DNA from: CAYILC01 sp964364145
Lineage (GTDB): Bacteria > Patescibacteriota > Microgenomatia > UBA1400 > UBA12028
Assembly (NCBI GenBank): GCA_964364145.1
Contig: CAYILC010000018.1
Coordinates: 1-14,725 of the forward strand
Reading direction: 5' to 3'
DNA length: 14,725 nucleotides
Under the pieces are notes generated by a model, which saw nothing but the letters and a program-made list of their open reading frames with translations, searched no databases and was not told where the DNA came from. The position numbers and the translations under genes are program-made. Below, in pieces: positions 5,841 through 12,969 of this stretch (the stretch's first letter is position 1; the number at the start of each line of letters is the position of its first letter).

Positions 5841-6884
5841 TTACACCACAGTAAACAACACGCGCTTTAGTGCATCCAACCCCTCGTGCGTCGCCGCGGA
5901 AAACAACATCGCCGTTGGAAATAACTTCATAATCGCTTTGCGCAGTTTGTCATCATACAGATCGATTTTGTTTACCCCAATCACCACGGGTTTTTTTAAC
6001 AAATCAGGATGATACTCGCCCAACTCTTTCTGAAGGATCTCAAATGCCGTTTTCAAACTCTTCGCTTTTGCCGTAATAGTTGCGTGTTCATCAAACAGCA
6101 CTGCATCATCAATTGACAACACATACAACAACAACGCGCATCGCTCAACGTGTCTCAAAAACTCGTGACCAAGTCCGCGGCCACTTCCTGCTCCCTCAAT
6201 AAGACCTGGAATATCGGCCAACACCAAGTTGCGTGTACCAGAAACATCCAGCATCACACCCAGATTTGGAGAGGTTGTGGTAAACGGATAGTTTGCAACC
6301 TCCGGACGAGCCTTTGTGAGAGCGGCCAACAAAGAGCTTTTACCGGCGTTGGGAAATCCAACAAGCCCAATGTTTGCTAGCAACTTTAATTCAAGCCGCA
6401 GAGAAAGCTCTTGGCCTGGCTTCCCAGGCTCGGCATATCGAGGAGTCTGGTTGATACTGCTTTTGAAATGGTCATTTCCTCGTCCGCCGATTCCCCCCTT
6501 CACCATACACATCTTCTGATTGTGCTCGAGAATCTCACCAAACACGCGCTCAACACGGACCTCTTTTTTTCCTTCACCATCTTTCGTAATTTCCACCACC
6601 GAGATCACCGTGCCGATCGGTACCTTTATGACGATGTCTTCGCCATCTTTCCCGTGCATGTTGTTTGAACCCCCGGATTCACCAGGAGTTGCCTCATACT
6701 TCGTTTTGCCCATAAAGGACTGAAGCGTGTTCATATCTTTGTCGCCAACAAAAAATACAGAGCCTCCGCGACCACCATCGCCACCATCCGGTCCACCCTT
6801 TGGCATAAACTTCATACGGCGAAATGACACAAGGCCGCGGCCGCCGTTGCCGGCCTTTACGAGAATATCTGCAACGTCAATCAT
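5841..6884 (-). CDS. obg: GTPase Obg/CgtA
   Basis: 347 residues. The N-terminal Obg fold (1-160) is Gly-rich (KAGNGGRGLVSFRR, PKGGPDGGDGGRGG). The G domain has G1 GFPNAGKSS (176-184), G2 FTTTSPNLG (201-209), G3 DIPGLI (224-229), G4 NKID (305-308) and G5 SAA (329-331). Obg binds GTP slowly and acts in late 50S ribosome assembly and stress signalling. There is no variable C-terminal OCT domain; the protein stops right after the G domain. ATG 6884 is 7 nt after the stop of the upstream ATPase gene. The only SD-like AAGG lies about 13 nt away, so initiation may depend on reinitiation from the upstream gene. Obg is essential in most bacteria, making its position behind an accessory ATPase notable. 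Confidence 0.97.
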   Translation of the reverse strand: MIDVADILVKAGNGGRGLVSFRRMKFMPKGGPDGGDGGRGGSVFFVGDKDMNTLQSFMGKTKYEATPGESGGSNNMHGKDGEDIVIKVPIGTVISVVEITKDGEGKKEVRVERVFGEILEHNQKMCMVKGGIGGRGNDHFKSSINQTPRYAEPGKPGQELSLRLELKLLANIGLVGFPNAGKSSLLAALTKARPEVANYPFTTTSPNLGVMLDVSGTRNLVLADIPGLIEGAGSGRGLGHEFLRHVERCALLLYVLSIDDAVLFDEHATITAKAKSLKTAFEILQKELGEYHPDLLKKPVVIGVNKIDLYDDKLRKAIMKLFPTAMLFSAATHEGLDALKRVLFTVV

Positions 6885-6891
6885 ATAAACA

Positions 6892-8064
6892 TCATGCCTT
6901 AATTTTCATTTCTTTCTCTTTTACCAGATTTGGAAGTAAGAACTGCCAGTAATTGCTTTTGTCTATTCTTTTCACTGTGCTGTGCTTATACATATCAGTG
7001 AACTTTTGCGGGACCTTGAATTGTTTATCATGTACGCCCCATTTGAATTCAAAACCCTCAAATATATTGTCATGTTCTTCGATATAGTCAATTTCCTTCT
7101 GGTCGTATGTGCGCCAGAAATATGTATTTCTATGGAGAGGGAGATACTTCACGAGTTTACGGCGTTCAACAATACAGAAGTTCTCCCACAGTGCACCAAC
7201 GTCAGTGCGAATACCCATAGGGTTATACGCTTGAATAAGGCTGTTGCGTATTCCTAAATCGTAGAAGTAAATTTTAACGGACTTGCTAATCTCGTTTCTG
7301 GGGTTGCGGCTAAGTGTTCGCAATGTAAAAATGATGAATGATTGCTCGAGAAGGTCAATATATTTGATAACAGTGAGTCTATCAATACCAAGCGTTGTGG
7401 CAAGTTCGTTGTATGAAACTTCACTTCCAATTTGTAGGGCTAATAGTTGTAAGAGGTTGACTATCAACTTTGAGTTTTTCATCCCACTAAATGTCAAGAC
7501 GTCTTTGTAGAGATATGTAGATATGAGTTCGTCAAGTCGGCGACGAGCGACATCTTCTGTTTGGTCTATAATTTCTGGATATAACCCAAATCGCAAAAGA
7601 TTTTCAAGTTTTGATTCAATTTCTCCGTATCCCTTCCCCTGTTCAATTTCACCAACAGAGAACGGGTAGAGCATAAAGGTGTACATTCTGCCCGCCATCG
7701 ACTCGGCTGTTTTATTCGCCAACTCGAATGAGGATGAGCCTGTGGCAATAATCTGGATATTAGGATAGGCATCGACAATGATTTTGATTGTCCTCCCTAT
7801 TCCTTCAATATTCTGCGCCTCATCAAGAGCCACAAGTTCGCTGTCTCCGATGAAATTCTTGAGTTGAGATGGGTCATGAATCTCGAGTGCTTGCTTATTC
7901 GCAACAAGTTCACAGTTGATATATTTTGGTTTCTTTCCCGGGTACTGGGAAAGTATGGTCTGCGTCAATGTGGTTTTTCCAACACGCCGAGCACCATACA
8001 GGATAAGAGCTCTTCCTTCAAAGAGGTGGATTTTTAGCTGGTTCTCTATAATTCTAGGTATCAT
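6892..8064 (-). CDS. AAA family ATPase with C-terminal DUF4143 nuclease-like domain
   Basis: 390 residues. Walker A GARRVGKTT (24-32), Walker B LVALDEAQN (77-85), sensor ATGSSSFEL (107-115): the AAA_14 type of P-loop ATPase. A winged-helix segment (about 215-245) is followed by DUF4143 with YFYDLGIRNSL (266-276) and a PD-(D/E)xK-like core: D326 in EIDYI and E339-x-K341 in FEFKW. The family is scattered and mobile in bacteria and archaea and its biochemical role is not established; defence or DNA-processing roles are conjecture. It has no clear ribosome binding site. A possible minus-strand promoter (TTGACT near 8119, 18 nt to TTATTA) lies in the AT-rich gap upstream. It sits 7 nt upstream of obg, so it probably drives or shares obg transcription. 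Confidence 0.88.
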   Translation of the reverse strand: MIPRIIENQLKIHLFEGRALILYGARRVGKTTLTQTILSQYPGKKPKYINCELVANKQALEIHDPSQLKNFIGDSELVALDEAQNIEGIGRTIKIIVDAYPNIQIIATGSSSFELANKTAESMAGRMYTFMLYPFSVGEIEQGKGYGEIESKLENLLRFGLYPEIIDQTEDVARRRLDELISTYLYKDVLTFSGMKNSKLIVNLLQLLALQIGSEVSYNELATTLGIDRLTVIKYIDLLEQSFIIFTLRTLSRNPRNEISKSVKIYFYDLGIRNSLIQAYNPMGIRTDVGALWENFCIVERRKLVKYLPLHRNTYFWRTYDQKEIDYIEEHDNIFEGFEFKWGVHDKQFKVPQKFTDMYKHSTVKRIDKSNYWQFLLPNLVKEKEMKIKA

Positions 8065-8137
8065 TTCGTATTATTTGCACTAAATATACGATAATAATCT
8101 CATAATTATATGAAAAGTCAAGTATTGAATAGGCTTC

Positions 8138-8155
8138 GCCCTAGAAAACTAGGGC
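8138..8155. repeat. GCCCTAG/CTAGGGC hairpin between M23 gene and ATPase gene
   Basis: GCCCTAG (8138-8144), loop AAAA, CTAGGGC (8149-8155): a perfect 7-bp GC-rich stem 20 nt after the M23 peptidase stop. No T-tract follows on either strand, so it is not a classical intrinsic terminator, but its position fits a 3'-end element. The stem ends again consist of CTAG. The rest of the 110-bp gap (8065-8174) is AT-rich and shows only a weak candidate promoter. Confidence 0.6.
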
Positions 8156-8174
8156 CCATTTCAAGACCAGATTT

Positions 8175-9272
8175 CTACTTCAAATAACTCAACGGATTCT
8201 CGTGCACACCGCCGCGTCGAATCTCAAAGTGGAGATGTGTTCCGGTACTTCGGCCAGTACTTCCCATCTGTCCAATCACATCACCACGCTTTACGGTTTG
8301 ACCAACCTGAACCTGAATCAGCGATAAGTGTCCATACAACGTCACATATCCATTTCCATGATCGATGATAATGCGGTTTCCATATCCAGTGTTATCTATC
8401 CATCCCGCAACAATGATGCGACCGGAGTCTGCGGCCAAAACATTTCCTCCACCACGACTTGCGATATCTAGACCCTGGTGGTAAAAGCGGAAGTTCTGTG
8501 TAATGGTGCCGGATGCCGGCCATACAAACTGCCCGATTGCCGAGACCGAGCCCGCGTTTGGCGTCAACACACGCGCAATAGATGACGGCGGCAACAGTCC
8601 TTCCTTTGGCATGACACCGTCTGGAACAACCAAATCCTGACCCACGGCAAGCGCAAACGTTTCGTTATTTACAAATGTATTAAATGGATAGTCGACGATG
8701 CCTTGTGCGGCCGCATCATCAAGTCCATATTTTTTTCCAATTGAGGAAACGGTTTCTCCTCGATTCACCTTGTGAAATACTCCATCAACAGGCAAAATCT
8801 TGATCTTTTGGCCGACTTTAATGATTGGTTTCTTCTCATTTAAACCATTCAACCAGATCACTGTGTTTGGTTTTAAGTTGTAGAGCTGTGCAATAGAGGC
8901 AACGGTTTCTCCATCTTTTACCTCATGCTCAATAATCTCCCCTCCACGAAACTGCGCAACTTCTTTCCCTTGCGTTGTTGTTAAATTTTGACTCGAGTCT
9001 GTTGCAGAAGTAAGTACACCAGATGGGAGAATATCGGGAATCTCCGTATTGCTTGCCGAAGCTCTCTTCAAAAGCATCGGTCCAAATGTGGCCGCAATAA
9101 ACAGCAGAATCATCATTCCTGCATGCAAAAATGGTCGTGCATATTTGCCGCGACGCTTGTACAACAGGTCAACGCAAATATCTTTTATACGTTCAAACTT
9201 GGAAAAATGGGAATATACACGAAGACGCAGATAGCGTCGAAAAACTAAGAAAAATAGGCGGAGTTCGTTCAT
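8175..9272 (-). CDS. Membrane-anchored LysM / M23 peptidoglycan endopeptidase
   Basis: 365 residues. A basic, probably cytoplasmic N-terminus (1-49), one membrane helix (about 50-68), then an extracytoplasmic linker, two LysM peptidoglycan-binding repeats (114-161, 165-217) and a C-terminal M23 (LytM/NlpD-like) domain. The zinc site is intact: H265 and D269 in HQGLD, H346-L-H348 in THLHFEIR, and the catalytic His315 in YGH. It should cut peptide cross-bridges of the cell wall during growth or division, or act as an amidase activator if degenerate, which it does not appear to be. ATG 9272 has no ribosome binding site; its upstream region is the 42-bp TAGNNNC array that begins at the rho stop. 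It is likely cotranscribed with rho. An internal ATG at the membrane helix is possible but would remove the N-terminal basic region. Confidence 0.92.
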   Translation of the reverse strand: MNELRLFFLVFRRYLRLRVYSHFSKFERIKDICVDLLYKRRGKYARPFLHAGMMILLFIAATFGPMLLKRASASNTEIPDILPSGVLTSATDSSQNLTTTQGKEVAQFRGGEIIEHEVKDGETVASIAQLYNLKPNTVIWLNGLNEKKPIIKVGQKIKILPVDGVFHKVNRGETVSSIGKKYGLDDAAAQGIVDYPFNTFVNNETFALAVGQDLVVPDGVMPKEGLLPPSSIARVLTPNAGSVSAIGQFVWPASGTITQNFRFYHQGLDIASRGGGNVLAADSGRIIVAGWIDNTGYGNRIIIDHGNGYVTLYGHLSLIQVQVGQTVKRGDVIGQMGSTGRSTGTHLHFEIRRGGVHENPLSYLK

Positions 9273-9274
9273 AT

Positions 9275-9316
9275 TAGTATCTAGTATCTAGTATCTAGTT
9301 ACTAGATACTAGATTA
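9275..9316. repeat. Array of six TAGNNNC heptads forming a CTAG palindrome, filling the rho-M23 gap
   Basis: Six 7-bp units: TAGTATC three times, TAGTTAC, TAGATAC, then TAGATTA. Positions 9286-9299 and 9301-9314 form a 14-bp perfect inverted repeat with a 1-nt centre. The last unit contributes the rho stop (TAA, minus strand, 9316-9314) and the array ends 2 nt before the M23 start codon. The unit design is the same as the 2193-2222 palindrome although bases at NNN differ. Confidence 0.85.
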
Positions 9317-10870
9317 CCCTTCTTTTAGTCCAGCAAGAAACTCTTTGTTCGACTTTGTCTTTTTCAGTCGATCCATGAGAAGTTGTGTTCGCTCGTCTTT
9401 GTTGAGCACATCGATCATGCGGCGCATCACAATAATGCTTTGGTAATCGGATTGGCTAAATAATAGATCTTCTCGGCGCGTACCAGAGCGTTGGACGTCA
9501 ATGGCTGGATGAATGCGCCGATCAGCAAGTTGTCGATCGAGCACCAACTCCATGTTGCCGGTTCCCTTGAACTCCTCATACACGAGATCGTCCATACGTG
9601 AACCAGTGTCTACCAACGCGGTACCAATAATCGTTAACGACCCGTTGCCTTCAAAGTTTCGAGCCGCGCCAAAAAACTTCTTTGGCGGATAGAGTGCGGC
9701 GGGATCAAACCCTCCCGACAATGTACGACCAGAAGTAGGAATCGCCAAGTTATACGCGCGAGCCAAACGGGTAATCGAGTCAAGCAAGATCACCACATCC
9801 TGGCCATCTTCCACCAACCGTTTTGCTCTTTCTAACGCAATTTCAGCAACGCGCGTTTGCTCTTCCGCGGGCTCGTCAAAGTTACTTGCCGCGACTTCGC
9901 CCTTGCCTCCGGTAATGGACTCAATATGGCGACGAATGTCGGTAACTTCTTCCGGACGCTCACCGATTAATACAGCCATAACATGGGACTTAGGATAATT
10001 TGCAGCAATACCTGTCGAGATCTCTTTCATCACCGTGGTCTTACCAGCCTTTGGTGGAGACACGATCATGCCGCGCTGTCCCTTCCCGATTGGAGCAACA
10101 AGATCAATGAGACGGGTGGAAAGCGTCTCTTTATCTGTTTCCAGGGTGTATCGATCATCTGGATATACAGGCGTGAGGTCTTCAAAGCGCACGCGTTTTT
10201 CCATCTGCTCAACCGGTTTTCCGTTTACCTTTTCAACCTTGAGCAATCCCCAATACCGTTCACTTTCTTTAGGAACGCGCGCAACACCCTCAACGACATC
10301 ACCTGGGCGAAGCCAAAAGCGACGAATTTGTGAAGAACTAATATAAATATCTTGGCGGGATGGTGAAAACTTTGGTCGCAAAAGGCCGTGACCATCCGGT
10401 GAGGTGTCTAAAACACCCTTCACCGGCTCACTTGGCATATCCTCTTCCTGCAAGACAGACCCGCGACGATCATTACTACCATTTCCACCACTTCCGCTCA
10501 TATTGTTACCCATGTTGCCGCTCATTTGTCCGTTCATGTCATACATACCAGTGCCGTTATCTTGACCGCCACGCGAGCCACGACCATTTGTTTGATAATT
10601 AAATCTGCTCGTGCGCGGACGCATAGACGGTTGCTGTATAGATGTTTGAAACGATTGAGATCCCTGGGAAGATTGAGATTGGTGCATTGAGGGAGCTGCT
10701 TGCGAGATTTGTGAAACTGGCATCACAGGAATAATCGGAGGCAAAGATTTTGTTGAAGGAGGTGAAGCTAAGGGAGACTGACCTTCCTTGTCCTTCTCCT
10801 TTTGTGCTGGATCACCGATGAGCGTATCGAGTGACAGCTCATCTTTTTTGGAAGTTTTTGTAGATACCAT
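9314..10870 (-). CDS. rho: Transcription termination factor Rho with prion-like N-terminal insert
   Basis: 518 residues. The C-terminal two thirds are canonical: cold-shock RNA-binding domain (about 150-228, DIYISSSQIRRFWLRPGD), P-loop SPPKAGKTT (271-279), RPEEVTD, LLDSITRLARAYN (Walker B) and the R-loop region GTALVDTGSRMDD. The protein is a hexameric RNA translocase that ends transcription. The usual N-terminal Rho_N helical domain is missing; residues 40-140 are instead low complexity, rich in Ser/Gln then Gly/Asn/Met, with RGSRGG. Such inserts occur in some other Rho proteins and can promote assembly or phase separation. AAGGAG (10887-10882) lies 11-12 nt before ATG 10870. A weak promoter (TTGACC 10974-10969, 17 nt, CAGAAT) and a stronger distant one at 11330-11358 could drive it. 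Confidence 0.97.
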   Translation of the reverse strand: MVSTKTSKKDELSLDTLIGDPAQKEKDKEGQSPLASPPSTKSLPPIIPVMPVSQISQAAPSMHQSQSSQGSQSFQTSIQQPSMRPRTSRFNYQTNGRGSRGGQDNGTGMYDMNGQMSGNMGNNMSGSGGNGSNDRRGSVLQEEDMPSEPVKGVLDTSPDGHGLLRPKFSPSRQDIYISSSQIRRFWLRPGDVVEGVARVPKESERYWGLLKVEKVNGKPVEQMEKRVRFEDLTPVYPDDRYTLETDKETLSTRLIDLVAPIGKGQRGMIVSPPKAGKTTVMKEISTGIAANYPKSHVMAVLIGERPEEVTDIRRHIESITGGKGEVAASNFDEPAEEQTRVAEIALERAKRLVEDGQDVVILLDSITRLARAYNLAIPTSGRTLSGGFDPAALYPPKKFFGAARNFEGNGSLTIIGTALVDTGSRMDDLVYEEFKGTGNMELVLDRQLADRRIHPAIDVQRSGTRREDLLFSQSDYQSIIVMRRMIDVLNKDERTQLLMDRLKKTKSNKEFLAGLKEG

Positions 10871-11002
10871 ATGAAACGCTGCTCCTTGTTATATTACTCA
10901 AATGAAATGATGATATTAGACTTGAAAGAGGTTTGTACGAACTATATTCTGTCATGTTGTTTGCGTTTGGTCAAGCGGAAAAATATTGAAGTACATTTCT
11001 TT

Positions 11003-11156
11003 GATGCTTCATGTTTTTTGGCTTTTTGTGCGGTCTCTTGCCTTCATCGGTGTCTTATGGAAGCTCGGATGCCTGCCCAACCTCCGAACCTCCATGAGAC
11101 GTCGATGTTAGGGTAAATCAGTTATTTGATCAATCACTCTCGTGAGATGAAGCATT
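11003..11156. ncRNA. Candidate structured RNA: 24-bp apical hairpin inside a long-range closing stem
   Basis: GTCTTATGGAAGCTCGG (11052-11068) pairs with CCGAACCTCCATGAGAC (11084-11100) with a mismatch and wobbles, extended by GT/GT wobbles and CATCG/CGATG (11045-11049, 11103-11107). ATGCTTCAT (11004-11012) and ATGAAGCAT (11147-11155) could close the whole as an outer stem around large asymmetric strands with a GAGA-loop hairpin on the minus strand. This closing-stem/central-bubble/apical-hairpin shape is reminiscent of 6S RNA, but no family sequence signature is recognised and the strand is undecided. Confidence 0.35.
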
Positions 11157-11165
11157 CGATGGTGT

Positions 11166-11191
11166 TTCCGTATTTGTGTTCCGTATTTGTG
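11166..11191. repeat. 13-bp perfect tandem repeat (TTCCGTATTTGTG x2)
   Basis: Two exact adjacent copies, 11166-11178 and 11179-11191, ending 3 nt before the TTGACA of the plus-strand promoter at 11195. This position fits an upstream activator site or a simple slippage duplication. Confidence 0.8.
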
Positions 11192-11194
11192 TGC

Positions 11195-11223
11195 TTGACA
11201 CAGTGTGATGAACTTGGTACTGT
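11195..11223 (+). promoter_or_regulatory. Plus-strand promoter driving a short intergenic transcript
   Basis: Perfect -35 TTGACA (11195-11200), 17-nt spacer, extended -10 TGGTACTGT (-10 hexamer TACTGT 11218-11223, 3/6 match plus TGn). The expected start is near 11230. Transcription would run through a UUCG-loop hairpin and stop at the terminator 11265-11316, giving an RNA of about 87 nt with no ORF. Confidence 0.5.
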
Positions 11224-11229
11224 GATGTT

Positions 11230-11316
11230 TACAAAGACCTATTTCATTTCGGTGAAATAACTTTAAAAAAGCATTGCTATTCGTGGCTCCATTCCAGCGA
11301 TAGTGATGCTTTTTTT
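11230..11316 (+). ncRNA. Predicted ~87-nt small RNA ending in an intrinsic terminator
   Basis: It is bounded by the promoter at 11195-11223 and by the T7 tract 11310-11316. It contains hairpin TATTTCAT-TTCG-GTGAAATA (11240-11259), then the long terminator hairpin. No start codon with a ribosome binding site lies inside. The evidence is promoter plus structure only; the minus strand also has a promoter facing the same terminator. Confidence 0.35.
11265..11316. terminator. Bidirectional intrinsic terminator (17-bp stem plus A/T tracts)
   Basis: AAAAAAGCATTGCTATT (11265-11281) pairs with GATAGTGATGCTTTTTT (11300-11316) with three G-T wobbles; a 2-nt mismatch then leads to TGG/CCA around a CTCCATT loop. 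T7 at 11310-11316 follows the GC-containing stem on the plus strand and the A6 run provides T6 on the minus strand. It can stop the plus-strand small RNA and minus-strand read-through from radA or from the promoter at 11330-11358. Confidence 0.85.
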
Positions 11317-11329
11317 CTGTCCAAAAGGC

Positions 11330-11358
11330 ATTATAACTCTCACTACCAGATATGTCAA
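11330..11358 (-). promoter_or_regulatory. Perfect-consensus promoter reading toward rho, just ahead of a terminator
   Basis: Minus strand: TTGACA (11358-11353), exactly 17 nt, TATAAT (11335-11330), all twelve bases consensus. The expected start near 11323 is only about 7 nt before the terminator hairpin 11316-11265. It would make a ~60-nt hairpin RNA or, on read-through, a ~450-nt leader for rho. Confidence 0.75.
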
Positions 11359-11503
11359 ACCTATAATAAATATCGTCCGTTTTTATACGTATCCTAGAAC
11401 GTTATTTTGTGTCCAATACTCGAGGTGAAACAAAACTCTATACACACGAAAAGATTGATGTGGAAAACTACTCAAAATTTCATCATATATAGTTTGTAGG
11501 GAC

Positions 11504-11522
11504 GTCCTGCTAGAGGCAGGAC
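11504..11522 (-). terminator. Stem-loop behind radA
   Basis: GTCCTGC (11504-11510), loop TAGAG, GCAGGAC (11516-11522): a perfect 7-bp GC-rich stem 17 nt past the radA stop on the minus strand. No T-tract follows, so it is a weak terminator or an mRNA 3'-end protector. Confidence 0.4.
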
Positions 11523-11538
11523 TATGTTTACTTCCTCA

Positions 11539-12960
11539 CTAAGGCAATAAACTTTCTGTTAAACTCGGTTTTCCCCAGGTTGTCTTTTTTCTTTGGTTCT
11601 CCATTGGGTGAACCAATTTGTATACCAACGTTGTATCTTTCCTCGAAATCACAGAAGGAAATCCCAATCGCTTCGCTTCTTTCATGCGCTTATCCAAAAG
11701 ACCGACGGATCGAATCTCGCCCAAAAGACCGATTTCACCGGCATACGCGGTGTCGGTCGGAAGTGGCACATTTTTACAAGATGAGGCTATCGCCATCGCT
11801 ATTGCTAAGTCTGCTGCCGGTTCATTGATTACGAAACCCCCGGCAACATTAACAAAGATATCCATGTTCCCCAGAGGTAATCCACAATGTTTCTGCAATA
11901 CAGCCGCCAAAAGTTGTATTCTGGGTAAAGAGATCCCTCGACCGACTCGTCGCGGCATTGCAAGTTGTGACTCCACTACTAATGCTTGTATCTCTACGAG
12001 GATCACTCGGGTACCTTCTATAATAGGAACAATAGCAGAACCGGGGGTAGATAATGTTGGCTGGTCGAGGAAGATTTTACTTGGGTTTTCCACTTGGGCT
12101 AACCCTTGCTCCACCACTTCAAATACACCAACCTCATCGGTAGGACCAAATCTATTCTTTATCGTTCGGAGTAAGCGAAAAAAGCCTGTACGCTCACCGC
12201 TTAATTCGAGTACCGTATCAACAATATGCTCAAGCACTTTTGGACCAGCAATCGTTCCTTCTTTTGTGACGTGTCCTACTAGAAACACTGGAATGTGCAA
12301 CGCTTTTGCCATCTGCGTAAATCGCACCGTACATTCCTTGAGCTGACCAACCGACCCTGCCCCACCAGTGAGATCCGAGGTTTCCATACTCTGGATACTG
12401 TCCACAATCACGAGATTAGGCTGTTCCTTATAGATAGTCGTAATACAAGCATCTACGTCTACAAACGGCAGAAATAACAGTCGATCTTTCCACTTCTCTG
12501 ATGTCAAAGATGTTGATTGCTTGTGTATCATTCGATCGATCCGCATCGCTATTTGTTCGGGGTTTTCTTCTCCGCAAATATAACATATGCGTGTGTTCTT
12601 TTCTCTATTCATCAATATATTTATCACTATGTGAGTAAGAAGAGTTGATTTGCCAATTCCTGGTTCTCCACCGATCAATGTCACCGATCCCGGAACGATT
12701 CCGCCACCCAATACACGATCACACTCTTCCATCCCCGTTGAAACACGTGCGCGACGTTCAGATTTTTTGAGTGAAGCAAAAGACACAACGGATACTGTTT
12801 GTAAAGAATGACTACGCAACCCTCCACTTTTCGGTTGAGATTGCTCTACTGTTTCCTGAAAACTATTCCACGAGTTACATTCGGGACACTGCCCCAACCA
12901 TTTGGCAGAACGATATGAACATTGTTGGCAAATATAAACAGAATTCGGTGCTTTTGGCAT
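11539..12960 (-). CDS. radA: DNA repair protein RadA (Sms)
   Basis: 473 residues. N-terminal zinc finger C11/C14...C25/C28, RecA-like core with Walker A GGEPGIGKST (97-106) and Walker B LVIVDS (about 185-190), the RadA-specific KNRFG motif (KNRFGPTDE), and the C-terminal Lon-like domain (NVAGGFVINEPAADLAIA). RadA is a RecA-family helicase that drives branch migration in recombination intermediates. The Lon-like domain is a structural, non-proteolytic scaffold in the family. GGGAG lies 3 nt before ATG 12960. An extended -10 (TGGTATACT, minus strand 12978-12970) is so close that the mRNA may begin within a few bases of the ATG. All hallmark motifs are intact and the length is near normal (about 450-480). 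Confidence 0.97.
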   Translation of the reverse strand: MPKAPNSVYICQQCSYRSAKWLGQCPECNSWNSFQETVEQSQPKSGGLRSHSLQTVSVVSFASLKKSERRARVSTGMEECDRVLGGGIVPGSVTLIGGEPGIGKSTLLTHIVINILMNREKNTRICYICGEENPEQIAMRIDRMIHKQSTSLTSEKWKDRLLFLPFVDVDACITTIYKEQPNLVIVDSIQSMETSDLTGGAGSVGQLKECTVRFTQMAKALHIPVFLVGHVTKEGTIAGPKVLEHIVDTVLELSGERTGFFRLLRTIKNRFGPTDEVGVFEVVEQGLAQVENPSKIFLDQPTLSTPGSAIVPIIEGTRVILVEIQALVVESQLAMPRRVGRGISLPRIQLLAAVLQKHCGLPLGNMDIFVNVAGGFVINEPAADLAIAMAIASSCKNVPLPTDTAYAGEIGLLGEIRSVGLLDKRMKEAKRLGFPSVISRKDTTLVYKLVHPMENQRKKTTWGKPSLTESLLP

Positions 12961-12969
12961 TTCTCCCGC

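Larger units (their letters stand above)
10871..11538. other. 668-bp intergenic region between rho and radA
   Basis: No convincing protein gene on either strand. From left to right it contains the rho ribosome binding site and weak promoter (10882-10974), a 24-bp hairpin (11045-11107) enclosed by distant complementary segments (11003-11012 and 11147-11156), a 13-bp tandem repeat (11166-11191), a plus-strand promoter (11195-11223), a UUCG-loop hairpin (11240-11259), a bidirectional terminator (11265-11316), a perfect-consensus minus-strand promoter (11330-11358) and a small hairpin behind radA (11504-11522). It is AT-rich and likely produces one or more small RNAs and/or a long rho leader. Confidence 0.6.

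Noticed and set aside
11009..11095. 28-codon basic minus-strand ORF upstream of rho, analogous in position to the E. coli rho leader peptide
   Set aside because: It has no ribosome binding site and overlaps the arm of the hairpin; similarity to a leader peptide is positional only.
10871..11116. 81-codon plus-strand ORF beginning next to the rho start
   Set aside because: It starts inside the rho translation region without its own ribosome binding site, is Cys-rich with no domain-like pattern, and crosses the long hairpin.
11166..11191. Possible CRISPR repeat
   Set aside because: It has only two 13-bp copies directly adjacent with no spacers, and there are no cas genes nearby.
11618..12346. 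242-codon plus-strand ORF
   Set aside because: It is fully antisense to radA, whose frame carries all family motifs.
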